Below, in pieces: positions 43,390-52,354 of a stretch of DNA of 64,000 nucleotides. The position numbers and the translations under genes are program-made. The stretch's first letter is position 1. Each line of letters starts with the position of its first letter. The notes under the pieces were generated by a model. The model had not been told where the DNA came from, ran no database searches, and saw nothing but the letters and a program-made list of their open reading frames with translations. This stretch comes from Lysobacterales bacterium (GTDB taxonomy: Bacteria; Pseudomonadota; Gammaproteobacteria; Xanthomonadales; SZUA-38), in assembly GCA_030065125.1 (NCBI GenBank), contig JASJDM010000009.1:1-64000 (forward strand), written 5' to 3'.

Positions 43390-44583
43390 ACAGATCGCCT
43401 CGCAGAACACAGTGGCATCACCGGTTGCCGTAGCCTGCAGCTGCCAGGTGCCCAGGTTCACCAGAACGCACTCTCCCACCTCATTGGTTCCGTCGACGTC
43501 GGTTTTTTCCACCCTGGACAGGAAACACAGTTTGTCGCTGAGGCTGCCAATATTGAGCGTATTGGTGCCGAGGCCGTCATTGACTAAAAGCGGCCAGGTC
43601 TCCGGACTGCCGAAGCCGACGATGCCCTGGCTGTCCGGTTCGCAAGCCATCTGGCCATTGCGCGTGATGCTTCGACCGCCGCCGATGCCGGCGCAATCGC
43701 TGGCGATCCTGAGCTGGACTTCGTCTCGGTCCACGTGGGCCGCGGTCACCACGCCATCCTGGATCTTTGCAGCGGTGACAGCGTTTGCGGAAATTTCGTC
43801 GAAGTCCACGGCATTGGCTGCGATTTCATCAGCCCCAACGGCGCCGGCGGCGATTTCACTCTGACCCACGGCATCAGCGGCAATCTCGGCTGAACCAACA
43901 GCGTTCTCGGCGATTTCCGACCCGCCCACGGCACCGTTGGCAATCTGGTCCGGTCCTACCGCGTCCGTCGCAAGCTGGTCGCTGGTCACGGCGCCGGTCC
44001 GCAGCTTGCTGCTGCCCACGGACGCGGCGGCGAGTTCACTGGCGCCGACGGCACCGGCTGCGATCTGGCTGTTTCGCACGCTGCCGATGGCCAGGTCCTC
44101 TGTGCCGATGGTCCGGTCCACCAGGGCGAGGCTGTCCACCCCGTCCACGGCAATGCGGGACGCCAGCGCCGCCCGAGGCGTGAGCCTGAGCCGCTGGCGC
44201 GGAAGCAGGGTCGTATAATCCCCCTGCCCGGCGGGCCGGACCTGGATTTCCAGCCACAGGTCACTGTCCATGTCAGGCACACCATCCAGGTCCAGGTCGA
44301 CACTGAAGTAACCATCGCTGACGGGTTGGCTGGGGATCATCTCTACCGCAGCCAGGGCCGTTCCGCCCGAAGCCTCGGAATACGGCACAAAGTTCAGATC
44401 AAAGGCCCCGTTGGCGGGCTGCCCCCCTGCCAGCAGCCGACCCTGGAAGCTGACTGCCTGGACCTGGGTGAACCCGGCCAGGGCCAGTGCCAGCAACAGC
44501 ACCCGGCACCCTGTCGGCCGACCCCGCGCTGGTCCCTTCAATTGCCTGATAATCTTCACGAAGTGTTGTACTGGTTTTCTCAT
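43366..44583 (-). CDS. Secreted decapeptide-repeat protein C
   Basis: A 405-residue protein with an export signal (CRVLLLALALAGFTQVQA). N-terminal domain: VSFQGRLLAGGQPANGAFDL ... WLEIQVRP ... LLPRQRLRLTPRAALA, a layout found in many large-genome bacterial exported proteins. From about residue 170 come 12 ten-residue repeats of the type AVGSSEIAAD, then a Cys domain (DCAGIGGGRSITRNGQMACE) and a C-terminal domain with CFLSRV, GECVL, and FCEAICLP. The ATG at 44583 overlaps the stop of gene B (ATGA). It is the last gene of the operon. The function is unknown; a trimeric fibre-like or adhesin structure is possible. Confidence 0.78.
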   Translation of the reverse strand: MRKPVQHFVKIIRQLKGPARGRPTGCRVLLLALALAGFTQVQAVSFQGRLLAGGQPANGAFDLNFVPYSEASGGTALAAVEMIPSQPVSDGYFSVDLDLDGVPDMDSDLWLEIQVRPAGQGDYTTLLPRQRLRLTPRAALASRIAVDGVDSLALVDRTIGTEDLAIGSVRNSQIAAGAVGASELAAASVGSSKLRTGAVTSDQLATDAVGPDQIANGAVGGSEIAENAVGSAEIAADAVGQSEIAAGAVGADEIAANAVDFDEISANAVTAAKIQDGVVTAAHVDRDEVQLRIASDCAGIGGGRSITRNGQMACEPDSQGIVGFGSPETWPLLVNDGLGTNTLNIGSLSDKLCFLSRVEKTDVDGTNEVGECVLVNLGTWQLQATATGDATVFCEAICLPYVEVP

Positions 44584-45776
44584 AGCGACGTGTTGACCCG
44601 AAAACACAAAGATCCGCAAAAGGCGTCGGCGTCATAACCAGGCGCGGCAGAAGCGTCGAGCTGCCAACGCCCCCCGCTGATTACGATTTCGCACCGCGCT
44701 TCTTCGTTGCCGTTGTCCACGTCCCGGGTGTCCACTTCGGAAAGCAGGCAGATATGGGAATTGACCGGCATCATCTGCACGCTCTGCGTGCCGCCCCCAT
44801 TCTGACTGGACACCGAATAGGCGGTCGGGCTGTTGAATCCCACCACCCCTTCACTGTCCGTTTCGCAGTTGACCCCACCACTGCTCAGAATTGAGCGGAT
44901 GGAAGCACCTGCCGGACAGACGCCGTTGACCCGGGCCTGGACCTGGCTGGTCACGATGTCGGCCTCATGCACGCTCTGAGGCCGTATCTCTTCCGCCCCG
45001 ACAGCATCGATTGCGATGTGGTTTGCGAGAACGGCGTCGCGGGCCAGTGCTCCCAGTTCCACCGCGTCGCTCTGAATCTCGCCGGAACCCACCGCGTCGG
45101 TGGCGATGGCGCTGCTGCCAACGGAGTCCGTTGCCAGCTCCTCGGTTCCCACCGCGTTGGTTTGGATCCTGCTCGAGCCAACGGTGCTGAAATTGAGGTG
45201 GTCACGATTGACTGCGCCACTTTGCAGCTTGCTGGTGGAAACAGAACCGGTATCCAGCGCGTTGGACTCCACCGCATCGGCGCCTATCTCCGCGGAACTG
45301 ACGGCGCCTGCCGCGATGTCGCTGACGGAAACGCCGCGGGTGACGATGGCCTGGGAGGTCACTGCAGCCGGACCTGCCACTGCGGCTACCCGTGCCCGGG
45401 GCACGGCCCGCAGCCGCTGACGCGGGCTGAGGATGAGGAAATCCTGCTCCCCAGACCGCCGCAGCCCGATCTCCAGCCACTGTTCGCCGCCGTTGCGAAT
45501 CACCTCTCCGAAATTCAGCAGAACGCTGAACACGCCACCCGCCACCGACTGGTCTGGAAAGACCAGGGCAGCCGCCAGCGTCGTATCGCCGGTGGGCCCG
45601 TCAAAAAGGGAAAACCGGAGATCGAACTGTCCAGACGCCCGGTTGCCGTCATCCCACAGCTCACCCTGGTAGGTAAACGCGTTGCTTTGGTCCTCTGACA
45701 GGCCTGCCGTTGCAGCTGGGGCGAAAATAACCAGGACCAATCCCAGATAGCTCAGTTGTTTCAGCATGTCTTGCAT
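44580..45776 (-). CDS. Secreted decapeptide-repeat protein B
   Basis: A 398-residue paralogue of proteins A and C with the same order: export signal (YLGLVLVIFAPAATA), FTYQGELWDDGNRASGQFDL domain, 12-13 ten-residue repeats (AVSSAEIGAD, SVGSSAIATD, AVGSGEIQSD), CPAGASIRSILSSGGVNCE, and the C-terminal four-Cys domain (CLLSEVDTRDVDNGNEEARC ... FCGSLCFR). The ATG at 45776 has AGGAG at proper spacing; the longer upstream frame overlaps gene A and is not used. Confidence 0.78.
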   Translation of the reverse strand: MQDMLKQLSYLGLVLVIFAPAATAGLSEDQSNAFTYQGELWDDGNRASGQFDLRFSLFDGPTGDTTLAAALVFPDQSVAGGVFSVLLNFGEVIRNGGEQWLEIGLRRSGEQDFLILSPRQRLRAVPRARVAAVAGPAAVTSQAIVTRGVSVSDIAAGAVSSAEIGADAVESNALDTGSVSTSKLQSGAVNRDHLNFSTVGSSRIQTNAVGTEELATDSVGSSAIATDAVGSGEIQSDAVELGALARDAVLANHIAIDAVGAEEIRPQSVHEADIVTSQVQARVNGVCPAGASIRSILSSGGVNCETDSEGVVGFNSPTAYSVSSQNGGGTQSVQMMPVNSHICLLSEVDTRDVDNGNEEARCEIVISGGRWQLDASAAPGYDADAFCGSLCFRVNTSL

Positions 45777-45796
45777 CAGTGCGAACTCCTGGAACC

Positions 45797-46987
45797 TCAA
45801 GGCGTTGTCAGTATCGGCTGGCAGATCGCCTTGCAGTTGGCACGGCCGTCGCGGCCGGGCGTCACGAAGGCCTCGAGAACCCAGAAACCACCGGTGACAA
45901 ACAGCCGGCAACGGCCCGTTTCGTTGGCGTTATCCAGCTCGTCCAGCTGAACCCGGGAAAGCTGGCACAATCGGTCGGAAAAGGTCCCCAGCACCAGGTT
46001 TTCGCTGCCGTTACCCAGGGATGCTGTGAGATCTGAGACAGTTGGCGAGCCAAATGCCTGGATACCCAGGGCGTCGATACCGCAGAGTACGCTACCATCG
46101 CTGCGAATCTCCTGGATCCACTGCCCCGAGGGACAGGTATCACTGATCCGTCGCTGAATCTCGCTGGAGTTGATCTCGGCCAGGCCCACGGCGCCGCCGG
46201 CCAGTTCGCTGCTGCCCACGGCGGCAATGGCGATTTCGCTGGACCCCACCGCACCGTCAGCAATTTCGGACACACCGACCCCGTTCAGCGCAATTTCGCT
46301 GGGGCCCACGGCATCAACAGCAATCTCGCTGGAACCCACGGCAGCAAAGCCGATTTTTTCGCGGGTCACGGCATCAGCGGCGATCTCATCAGCGCCCACC
46401 GCGTTGGCGGCGATATGGATTGCGTTGACGCCGCGATTCTGCAATTCGCTGCTGCCCACAGCGCCGCCCTGGATCTGCTCGTTACCAACGGACAAAGGCC
46501 CAATCTGTGCTGATCCCACTGCGTCGACGGCGATATCTTCCCGGGTCACGCCGCCGGCAACAATGCTCGAGGAGTCCACGGAGTCGAAGTCTGCCAGCTC
46601 GGCCAGGGCCGAGCGGGCGGCCGGGTTGATCCGCCAGCGGGGCGTCAGCAGGGTGAAGCCCGCCTGACCCACTGCCCGCACCCGGACCTCCAGCCACAGC
46701 TCGGGCGCGGTGAGAATGGCGTCCCCGAAATCCAGGTCTACAAAAAACACGCCGCGGCTCACTGGCTGGTCGACGAGTACTTCATCCGGCGCGACGGGAA
46801 CGCTGCCGCTGGCCACGTCAAAAAGTGAAACCTGAAAGTCGAACAGGCCGTCGGCCGGGGCGCTGTTCTGCAACAGCTCCCCCTGATACAGAAAGGCGGT
46901 CTCCTGGCCCAACACCGTGTGACTCGACAGCAGCAGCACCGCAGCTCCGACGATCCTGAGCACACGGATCCTGCTCTCAGCCTTCAA
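45797..46987 (-). CDS. Secreted decapeptide-repeat protein A
   Basis: A 396-residue paralogue of B and C: export signal (VLRIVGAAVLLLSSHTVLGQ), FLYQGELLQNSAPADGLFDF domain, 13 ten-residue repeats (AVGSSEIAVD, AVGPSEIALN, AVGSSEIAIA), CPSGQWIQEIRSDGSVLC, and a C-terminal domain (CQLSRVQLDELDNANETGRC ... NCKAICQP). The open frame runs further upstream, but that part overlaps the small secreted gene and looks non-coding. I chose TTG at 46987, preceded by GGAG at 5-nt spacing and overlapping the upstream stop by about 10 bp, which fits translational coupling. Confidence 0.75.
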   Translation of the reverse strand: MKAESRIRVLRIVGAAVLLLSSHTVLGQETAFLYQGELLQNSAPADGLFDFQVSLFDVASGSVPVAPDEVLVDQPVSRGVFFVDLDFGDAILTAPELWLEVRVRAVGQAGFTLLTPRWRINPAARSALAELADFDSVDSSSIVAGGVTREDIAVDAVGSAQIGPLSVGNEQIQGGAVGSSELQNRGVNAIHIAANAVGADEIAADAVTREKIGFAAVGSSEIAVDAVGPSEIALNGVGVSEIADGAVGSSEIAIAAVGSSELAGGAVGLAEINSSEIQRRISDTCPSGQWIQEIRSDGSVLCGIDALGIQAFGSPTVSDLTASLGNGSENLVLGTFSDRLCQLSRVQLDELDNANETGRCRLFVTGGFWVLEAFVTPGRDGRANCKAICQPILTTP

Positions 46988-47270
46988 AGGAATCTCCAAA
47001 AACCAGTTCCGGCCGGGCCGGGATTTCGGGAGCCCAAAAACCCACGTACAGAGAAAATGCCCCGCCGGAGGCGACACCAACATCGGGCTGCCCGATGGTT
47101 CCGCGCAGCTCATATCCCGATACGGTGGACAAACCACCGCCACCGTCAACGGTGGAGCGCCGGATTTCAAATTGCCCCCCGGCCATCTGGGCTTCGGACC
47201 GCAGGCTGGCAGCCAGCGCGGTGATCCCAGCGACACAAGCAGTCAACATTAAAGCGCGTTTAAGAGTCAT
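46977..47270 (-). CDS. Small secreted GTIGQPD-domain protein with C-terminal F-G-D-S-F-E
   Basis: 97 residues: signal peptide (LTACVAGITALAASLRSEA), then one unit FEIRRSTVDGGGG ... GYELRGTIGQPDVGVASGGA ... FSLYVGFWAPE. This unit is widespread in exported proteins of environmental bacteria (planctomycetes, gammaproteobacteria). The end LVFGDSFEG matches the F-x-D-G-F-E terminus of the protein at 3101-5014. It is the first gene of the decapeptide-repeat operon. Confidence 0.75.
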   Translation of the reverse strand: MTLKRALMLTACVAGITALAASLRSEAQMAGGQFEIRRSTVDGGGGLSTVSGYELRGTIGQPDVGVASGGAFSLYVGFWAPEIPARPELVFGDSFEG

Positions 47271-47487
47271 CCGTCAGATCACGTTTCAACCCGGCGGATT
47301 GTCCCTTTTCGTCGTCCCGAAAGCCTGATGATAAGTTGAGGATAAGTTGATTTTTTTAACGACGCCCACGCCCGGATTTTTGCCCAAGCGCCTGTATTTG
47401 AAACAAAAAAGGGGTGCCTGCACGACGGCTCGACCGCGGCCCCGAATCAGAAGAGGCCGAGACGGCGGGAGCTTTCTCTACAGCCTG

Positions 47488-48060
47488 CTAGTGATCCGCC
47501 CGCCGAAGCGTCAGGTCGAACTCGACGTCGACCCGGTGGCCGATGAGGGCATCGTCGGCCCAGTCTCCGCGGCCCAGGTCAAAGTCCAGCCGGTTGACCT
47601 CGGTGTCGCCGATCATTTGAGCCATGCCTTTCAGCCGGGCGCTCCCGTCCCCCGAAATCCACTGAAAGTTGATGGGCACGCCGCGCTGAATGTGCTTGAT
47701 CTGAAGCTCGCCGCTGGCGGTGAACCGGTTGTCACCCAGGCTTTCGAACGCAGCCGCCTGGTAGCGGGCTGAAGGATGGGTCTCGCTGTTGAACCATTCC
47801 GGTGCCGCCAGGGCCGCGTCGCGATCAGCGTCGCCGGTGGCCACGCTGGACAGCTCAACCGCCACCAACAGCCAGGCTGAGTCCGGTTGCTCGGGATCAA
47901 AGCAAAGCTGGACCGCAAAATCCGGAAACCGACCGTGAAAGGGTTCCCCCTCCAGGGTCGCGGTGAACCCGAGACGGCTGGCGGAGCCATCCAGTTCCCA
48001 GGTCTCCCCGATATTGCAGGTGGGTGCGGTCGCCAGGGCCAGAAGCGCAATCCAGTTCAT
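47488..48060 (-). CDS. YceI-family periplasmic lipid-binding protein
   Basis: A 190-residue protein with a short export signal and a YceI-type lipocalin-like domain: WELDGSASRLGFTATLEGEPFHGRF, FNSETHPSARYQAAAFES, FTASGELQIKHIQRGVPINF, DWADDALIGHRVDVEFDL. YceI proteins bind isoprenoids or amphiphilic molecules in the periplasm. It stands alone, divergent from the lysR-type gene. Confidence 0.87.
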   Translation of the reverse strand: MNWIALLALATAPTCNIGETWELDGSASRLGFTATLEGEPFHGRFPDFAVQLCFDPEQPDSAWLLVAVELSSVATGDADRDAALAAPEWFNSETHPSARYQAAAFESLGDNRFTASGELQIKHIQRGVPINFQWISGDGSARLKGMAQMIGDTEVNRLDFDLGRGDWADDALIGHRVDVEFDLTLRRADH

Positions 48061-48172
48061 GTCAGGAGTGTGCCACAGACCGGATCAACAAAGCGTTACT
48101 GCGGCGCCGATTCGATAATTGAACTCAGCTCACCTGTACTTGAGGGTGCATTCACCGTTAGACTGCCCGCCC

Positions 48173-49060
48173 ATGCCACGCCGGATACCATCCCTCAGCC
48201 TGCTCCGGGCCTTCGAACGGGCGGCTTACCACCGCAGCTTCAAGCTGGCGGCGGAGGAGCTTCACGTGACCCCTTCAGCGGTGAGCCACAAGATCAAGCA
48301 GCTGGAAGAAGAGCTGGGCATCCCGCTGTTCCAGCGCATCACCCGGGCGGTGCGCCTGACGCCGGCGGGCCAGCTGTATTTCAAGGACGTGCACCGGGCC
48401 TTCGCCCGGCTGGAGACCGGCACCCAGCAGCTGCATGACCGCTACGGCCAGCAGGTGCTGCGACTGCACGTGCTGCCGTTCTTTGCCACCGAGATGCTGA
48501 TCCCCCGGCTGCATACCTTCCAGGACCGGCATCCAGACATCGATCTGCACCTGGAATCGGCCTTCGGCCGCGGCGAGGTCCACCCGCCCGAAGCCGATAT
48601 TTCTATCGGCCTGGGCCAGGGCAACTGGCCCGGCCTGGTGGCCGAGCCGCTGATGCCCCTGGAGCTGCAGGCCATGTGTTCACCCAAGGTGGCCGAACAG
48701 ATCGACCCCAACAACCTGGAGGACATCAACAACCAGGGGGTGATCTACTTTGCCAGCAAGCTGGACGCCTGGGAGCAGTGGGCCAGGGCAGTAGGCCTGA
48801 AGGAGTTCAAACCCCGGGCCACCCTGACCGTGGACAGCATGTTCTCCGGGCTGCAGGCGGCAGAACAGGGCCTGGGCCTGGTCACGGCCGTGCTGCCCAT
48901 CACCCAGGAATGGATCAACCGCTCCACCCTGGTGCCGCCCTTCCCCAACCGGGTCCAGATCCCCGACCGCTACTACCTGATCTACCGCAAGGGCGACGAC
49001 GTGCGCAGCAACGTCAAGCTGTTCCGGGACTGGGTGCTGGAGGAGTTTGCAGAGCGATGA
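48173..49060 (+). CDS. LysR-family transcriptional regulator (GcvA-like)
   Basis: A 295-residue LysR regulator: winged helix (SLSLLRAFERAAYHRSFKLA, ELHVTPSAVSHKIKQLEEEL, LFQRITRAVRLTPAGQLY) and a periplasmic-binding-like effector domain. The N-terminus resembles GcvA. The ATG at 48173 gives MPRRIPSLS and is better than the upstream in-frame ATG at 48119. Its stop overlaps the start of the GFA gene (ATGA), so they form one unit. Confidence 0.92.
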   Translation: MPRRIPSLSLLRAFERAAYHRSFKLAAEELHVTPSAVSHKIKQLEEELGIPLFQRITRAVRLTPAGQLYFKDVHRAFARLETGTQQLHDRYGQQVLRLHVLPFFATEMLIPRLHTFQDRHPDIDLHLESAFGRGEVHPPEADISIGLGQGNWPGLVAEPLMPLELQAMCSPKVAEQIDPNNLEDINNQGVIYFASKLDAWEQWARAVGLKEFKPRATLTVDSMFSGLQAAEQGLGLVTAVLPITQEWINRSTLVPPFPNRVQIPDRYYLIYRKGDDVRSNVKLFRDWVLEEFAER

Positions 49061-49467
49061 GTGCCATGTCGGCAGCACACACGTTCAAGGGCCAGTGCCT
49101 TTGCGGAGCGGTGAAATTTTCCATCACCGCCCCCACGCTGTGGTGCGCCCACTGCCACTGCAGCCTCTGTCGAAGGGCCCACGGGGCCGGATTTGTGACC
49201 TGGGTGGGCAGTGCCGAGGAGCGCTTTGCGCTGGATGATCCCGAGGGGCAGCTGTGCTGGTATGGGTCATCGGAGGATTCGCGCCGGGGATTTTGCAGCC
49301 GCTGCGGCTCCACTCTGTTTTTCCAGTCCGAGCGCTGGCCAGGCGAGATGCACGTGGCGCGGTCCAATATCCAGGGCGAGATCGACCGGGATCCCCAGGC
49401 ACATGTCTACTGCCAGTCCCAGGCTGAATGGATCACCATCGGCGACGAACTGCCGCACAAGCAGTAA
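49057..49467 (+). CDS. GFA-family (glutathione-dependent formaldehyde-activating) protein
   Basis: A 136-residue zinc protein of the GFA/CENP-V fold: GQCLCGAVKF (C-x-C), CAHCHCSLCRRAHGAGFVTW and FCSRCGSTLFF supply the zinc-binding cysteines. The enzymatic role of most members is not proven. It is translationally coupled to the LysR gene. Confidence 0.9.
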   Translation: MSAMSAAHTFKGQCLCGAVKFSITAPTLWCAHCHCSLCRRAHGAGFVTWVGSAEERFALDDPEGQLCWYGSSEDSRRGFCSRCGSTLFFQSERWPGEMHVARSNIQGEIDRDPQAHVYCQSQAEWITIGDELPHKQ

Positions 49468-49471
49468 GGGC

Positions 49472-50338
49472 TCAGTGCGGCAGCCGCCGCATCAGGCTCG
49501 ACGTGTCCCAGCGGTTACCGCCCATGGCCTGGATTTCGGCGTAAAAGCTGTCAACCAGTGCAGCCACGTCCAGCTTCGAACCGTTGCGTTGGGCCTCTTC
49601 CAGGGCTATTCCCAAGTCCTTGCGCATCCAGTCCACGGCAAATCCGTGATCATAGAAATCATCGATCATGGTCTCGTGGCGGTGGTCCATCTGCCAGCTC
49701 TGGGCGGCACCCTGGGAGATCACATCCACCACGGACCTGGCGTCCAGACCGGCGTTCATGGCAAAGCTCAGACCCTCGGACAGTCCCTGGATCAGTCCGG
49801 CCAGGCAGATCTGGTTGACCATTTTGGTCAGCTGACCAGCACCCGCCGGCCCCATCAGGCGCACCCGCTTGGAGTAGACGTCCAGCACCGGTTCGGCCCG
49901 GTTGAACACGCCCGGGTCGCCGCCCACCATGATGGTCAAAACGCCGTTCTCGGCACCCGCCTGCCCCCCCGATACCGGGGCGTCCAGAAAACCGACACCC
50001 CGTTCCCGGCAGGCCTGGTCCAGTTCCCGGGCCAGGGTGGCCGAGGTGGTGGTGTGATCGACCAGGATGCTGCCCTCGGCCATGCCGGCCAGCGCACCTT
50101 CATCTCCCAGTGCCACCTGGCGGACGTCGTTGTCGTTACCCACGCACAGCATCACCAATTCGGCGCCGGATGCGGCCGCCGCCGGCGTGGCGGCATTGCT
50201 GCCGCCATGCTCGGTGGTCCAGGCCTCGGCCTTGGCTCCGGTGCGGTTGTAAACGCAGGTGGGGTGACCCGCCGCCTGCAGGTGGCCCGCCATGGGAAAA
50301 CCCATAACCCCGAGGCCGACAAAGGCGGTTTTGCTCAC
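49472..50338 (-). CDS. NAD(P)-dependent beta-hydroxyacid dehydrogenase
   Basis: A 288-residue 3-hydroxyisobutyrate/tartronate semialdehyde reductase-like enzyme: Rossmann GLGVMGFPMAGHL, substrate loop DAPVSGGQAGAENG, and KMVNQICLAGLIQGLSEGLS with the catalytic Lys. The exact substrate is not determined. Its start overlaps the end of the mscS-like gene by 4 bp. Confidence 0.9.
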   Translation of the reverse strand: MSKTAFVGLGVMGFPMAGHLQAAGHPTCVYNRTGAKAEAWTTEHGGSNAATPAAAASGAELVMLCVGNDNDVRQVALGDEGALAGMAEGSILVDHTTTSATLARELDQACRERGVGFLDAPVSGGQAGAENGVLTIMVGGDPGVFNRAEPVLDVYSKRVRLMGPAGAGQLTKMVNQICLAGLIQGLSEGLSFAMNAGLDARSVVDVISQGAAQSWQMDHRHETMIDDFYDHGFAVDWMRKDLGIALEEAQRNGSKLDVAALVDSFYAEIQAMGGNRWDTSSLMRRLPH

Positions 50339-51147
50339 GCCACTTTCTCCAGGTGCACATCCATCTGAGGGAACGGGAAGGAGATGCCCTGGGCGTCAAA
50401 AGTGGTCTTCACTGTTTCGGTGACATCGTGATAAACCGTCCAGTAATCCTCGGTTTTGGCCCACGGACGCACCACGAAATTGACGCTGCTGTCGGCCAAC
50501 TCTCCCACCCGCACAACCGGCGCGGGGTCTTTCAGCACCAGCTCATGTTCGTCCAGAATACGTTCCAGGATAGCCCGTGCCTTGCTGAAGTCGTCGTCGT
50601 AAGCAATGCCGAAAGTCATATCCACCCGCCGGGTATCCTTGGCCGAGTAATTGGTGATGCTGGCGGTGGTGACGTCGCCATTGGAAACAATCACCGCCTT
50701 GTTGTCCGGGGTGCGCAGCTTGGTGTTGAAAATATTGATCTCCTCCACCACGCCGGCGACTCCGGCGGCTTCCACGAAATCCCCGGTCTTGAAGGGCCGA
50801 AAGATAATCAGCATCACGCCCGCCGCGAAGTTCTTAAGGGAATCCTGCAGTGCCAGGCCAATCGCCAGGCCGGCGGCACCCAGCACCGCCACCAGCGAGG
50901 TCGTTTGAACCCCGATCTGGTCCAGCGCCGCGACAACCACCACCAGCAGCAACAACGCGCCCAGGATGGATCCCACAAAATTTACCAGGATCTCGTCGGC
51001 GTCAGCCTTGCGCATCACGCGCTTGACCACGCTCACAATGCCGCGGGCAATCCATCGACCCAGCACAAACACCACCAGGCCCAGGCCCAGTTTGATGCCC
51101 CAGGGAATCAGGTACTGCTCAGCAATCAAATTGATGTCCCATTCCAT
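50335..51147 (-). CDS. Small-conductance mechanosensitive channel (MscS)
   Basis: A 270-residue MscS-family channel with N-terminal membrane helices and the pore helix TM3 (LVAVLGAAGLAIGLALQDSLKNFAAGV), followed by the beta domain (VAGVVEEINIFNTKLRTPDN) and cytoplasmic cage. It protects cells from hypo-osmotic lysis. It is co-transcribed with the dehydrogenase gene and divergent from the TPR gene. Confidence 0.93.
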   Translation of the reverse strand: MEWDINLIAEQYLIPWGIKLGLGLVVFVLGRWIARGIVSVVKRVMRKADADEILVNFVGSILGALLLLVVVVAALDQIGVQTTSLVAVLGAAGLAIGLALQDSLKNFAAGVMLIIFRPFKTGDFVEAAGVAGVVEEINIFNTKLRTPDNKAVIVSNGDVTTASITNYSAKDTRRVDMTFGIAYDDDFSKARAILERILDEHELVLKDPAPVVRVGELADSSVNFVVRPWAKTEDYWTVYHDVTETVKTTFDAQGISFPFPQMDVHLEKVA

Positions 51148-51263
51148 CGTCTTCTTCCTCTTCTCAACGGTTCAAAAATCAACGAGATGATACCCGACCC
51201 CGGGCTGGCCCATAAGCGGTCGCGTGCTAAAATCCGCGGCCCCATAAATCACGGACCACACTT

Positions 51264-52346
51264 GTGAACAGCCCAGACCAAGAGTTGGCGGAATCCGCCG
51301 GCGGAGCCAGCCCCGAAGAACGACAATCCCCAGCTCAGCCACTGGTTGAACAGGCCCGGGAAGCCATGAACCGCGGCGACGTCAGCGCCACCCGGGAGGC
51401 CCTGGACCAGGCCCTGGCAGCGGATCCCGACCATGCCACCGCGCTGCAGCTGTCCGGGGTCCTGAACTGCCGCATGCGCCAATACACCGACGGCATAGCG
51501 GCGTTCCGCCGGCTGACCGAAGTGAAGCCCGAAAAGGCCTCGTCCTGGTTCAACCTGGGCAAGGCGCTGAATGACGCCCGACAATTCGTTGAAAGCATGG
51601 ATCCCCTGGCCAGGGCCCTGGAGATCCAGCCAGAGCACACCGCGGCCCGGGTGCTGCTGGGACTGGCCCAGCGTGAAACCGGTGATACCGAGGCGGCCAT
51701 CGAATCCCTCCGCCACGCGCGTGAGCAGGCCCCCGAAGATCCGGCGGCAACCAGCGCCATGGCGGCCATCCTGGGCAGCGAGGGCAAGCACGACGAGGCG
51801 GTGAACCTGTTTCTCGAGGCCGTGCAGCACCAGCCCAACCTGCCGGACACCCACTACAACCTGGGCAAGGGTCTGTTGGCCCGGGCAGCCGCGGCATACG
51901 CCGGCGGCCAGGACAACGAGCGCGTGGGTCGGGACCTTGCGGCGGGCGCCGAGAGCTTCCGGCAGGCTTTGCTCATCGACAGCCACTTTCACGACGCCCG
52001 GCTGGGCCTGGGTGAAATTGCAGAAGCCCGACAGGACTGGTTCGAGGCCATCAGTCACTACCGCAAGGTTCACCAGAAGCGTCCACGGGATCTCCAGGCC
52101 ACGATACTCCTGATGCGTTTACTGATCGCTGGCGGACGTGTCAGCGAGGCGGCGGAACACCTGGCCCAGATAACGGAAACGGCGCCGGAGGTGCTGCGGA
52201 CATTCTGGTCGGCACAAATCGACCGCCGCCGTGGCAAGGACGTACGCGCCCGGCTGGAGGCGCTGCTGGAACGCCCGGACGCCCAGTTCCTGCAGAAGGA
52301 TATCCAGAATGAACTGATGTCAGACAACCAGGCCCCCGCCCAGTGA
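51264..52346 (+). CDS. Tetratricopeptide-repeat protein
   Basis: A 360-residue soluble protein with no signal peptide, built of about eight TPR units (EQAREAMNRGDVSATREALD, ASSWFNLGKALNDARQFVES, PDTHYNLGKGLLARAAAAYA, LGEIAEARQDWFEAISHYRK). GTG start at 51264. The stop overlaps the start region of the M49-like lipoprotein gene, so they are probably one transcription unit. Partner unknown. Confidence 0.82.
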   Translation: MNSPDQELAESAGGASPEERQSPAQPLVEQAREAMNRGDVSATREALDQALAADPDHATALQLSGVLNCRMRQYTDGIAAFRRLTEVKPEKASSWFNLGKALNDARQFVESMDPLARALEIQPEHTAARVLLGLAQRETGDTEAAIESLRHAREQAPEDPAATSAMAAILGSEGKHDEAVNLFLEAVQHQPNLPDTHYNLGKGLLARAAAAYAGGQDNERVGRDLAAGAESFRQALLIDSHFHDARLGLGEIAEARQDWFEAISHYRKVHQKRPRDLQATILLMRLLIAGGRVSEAAEHLAQITETAPEVLRTFWSAQIDRRRGKDVRARLEALLERPDAQFLQKDIQNELMSDNQAPAQ

Positions 52347-52354
52347 GGTCAATG

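Noticed and set aside
43750..46500. 30-bp periodic repeats as a DNA-level repeat array
   Set aside because: They keep the reading frame of the three exported proteins and are explained by decapeptide repeats in the proteins.
47327..47352. Direct repeat of GATAAGTTGA upstream of the decapeptide operon as a regulator site
   Set aside because: Two imperfect copies only, with no dyad symmetry and no obvious promoter around them; too weak to call.
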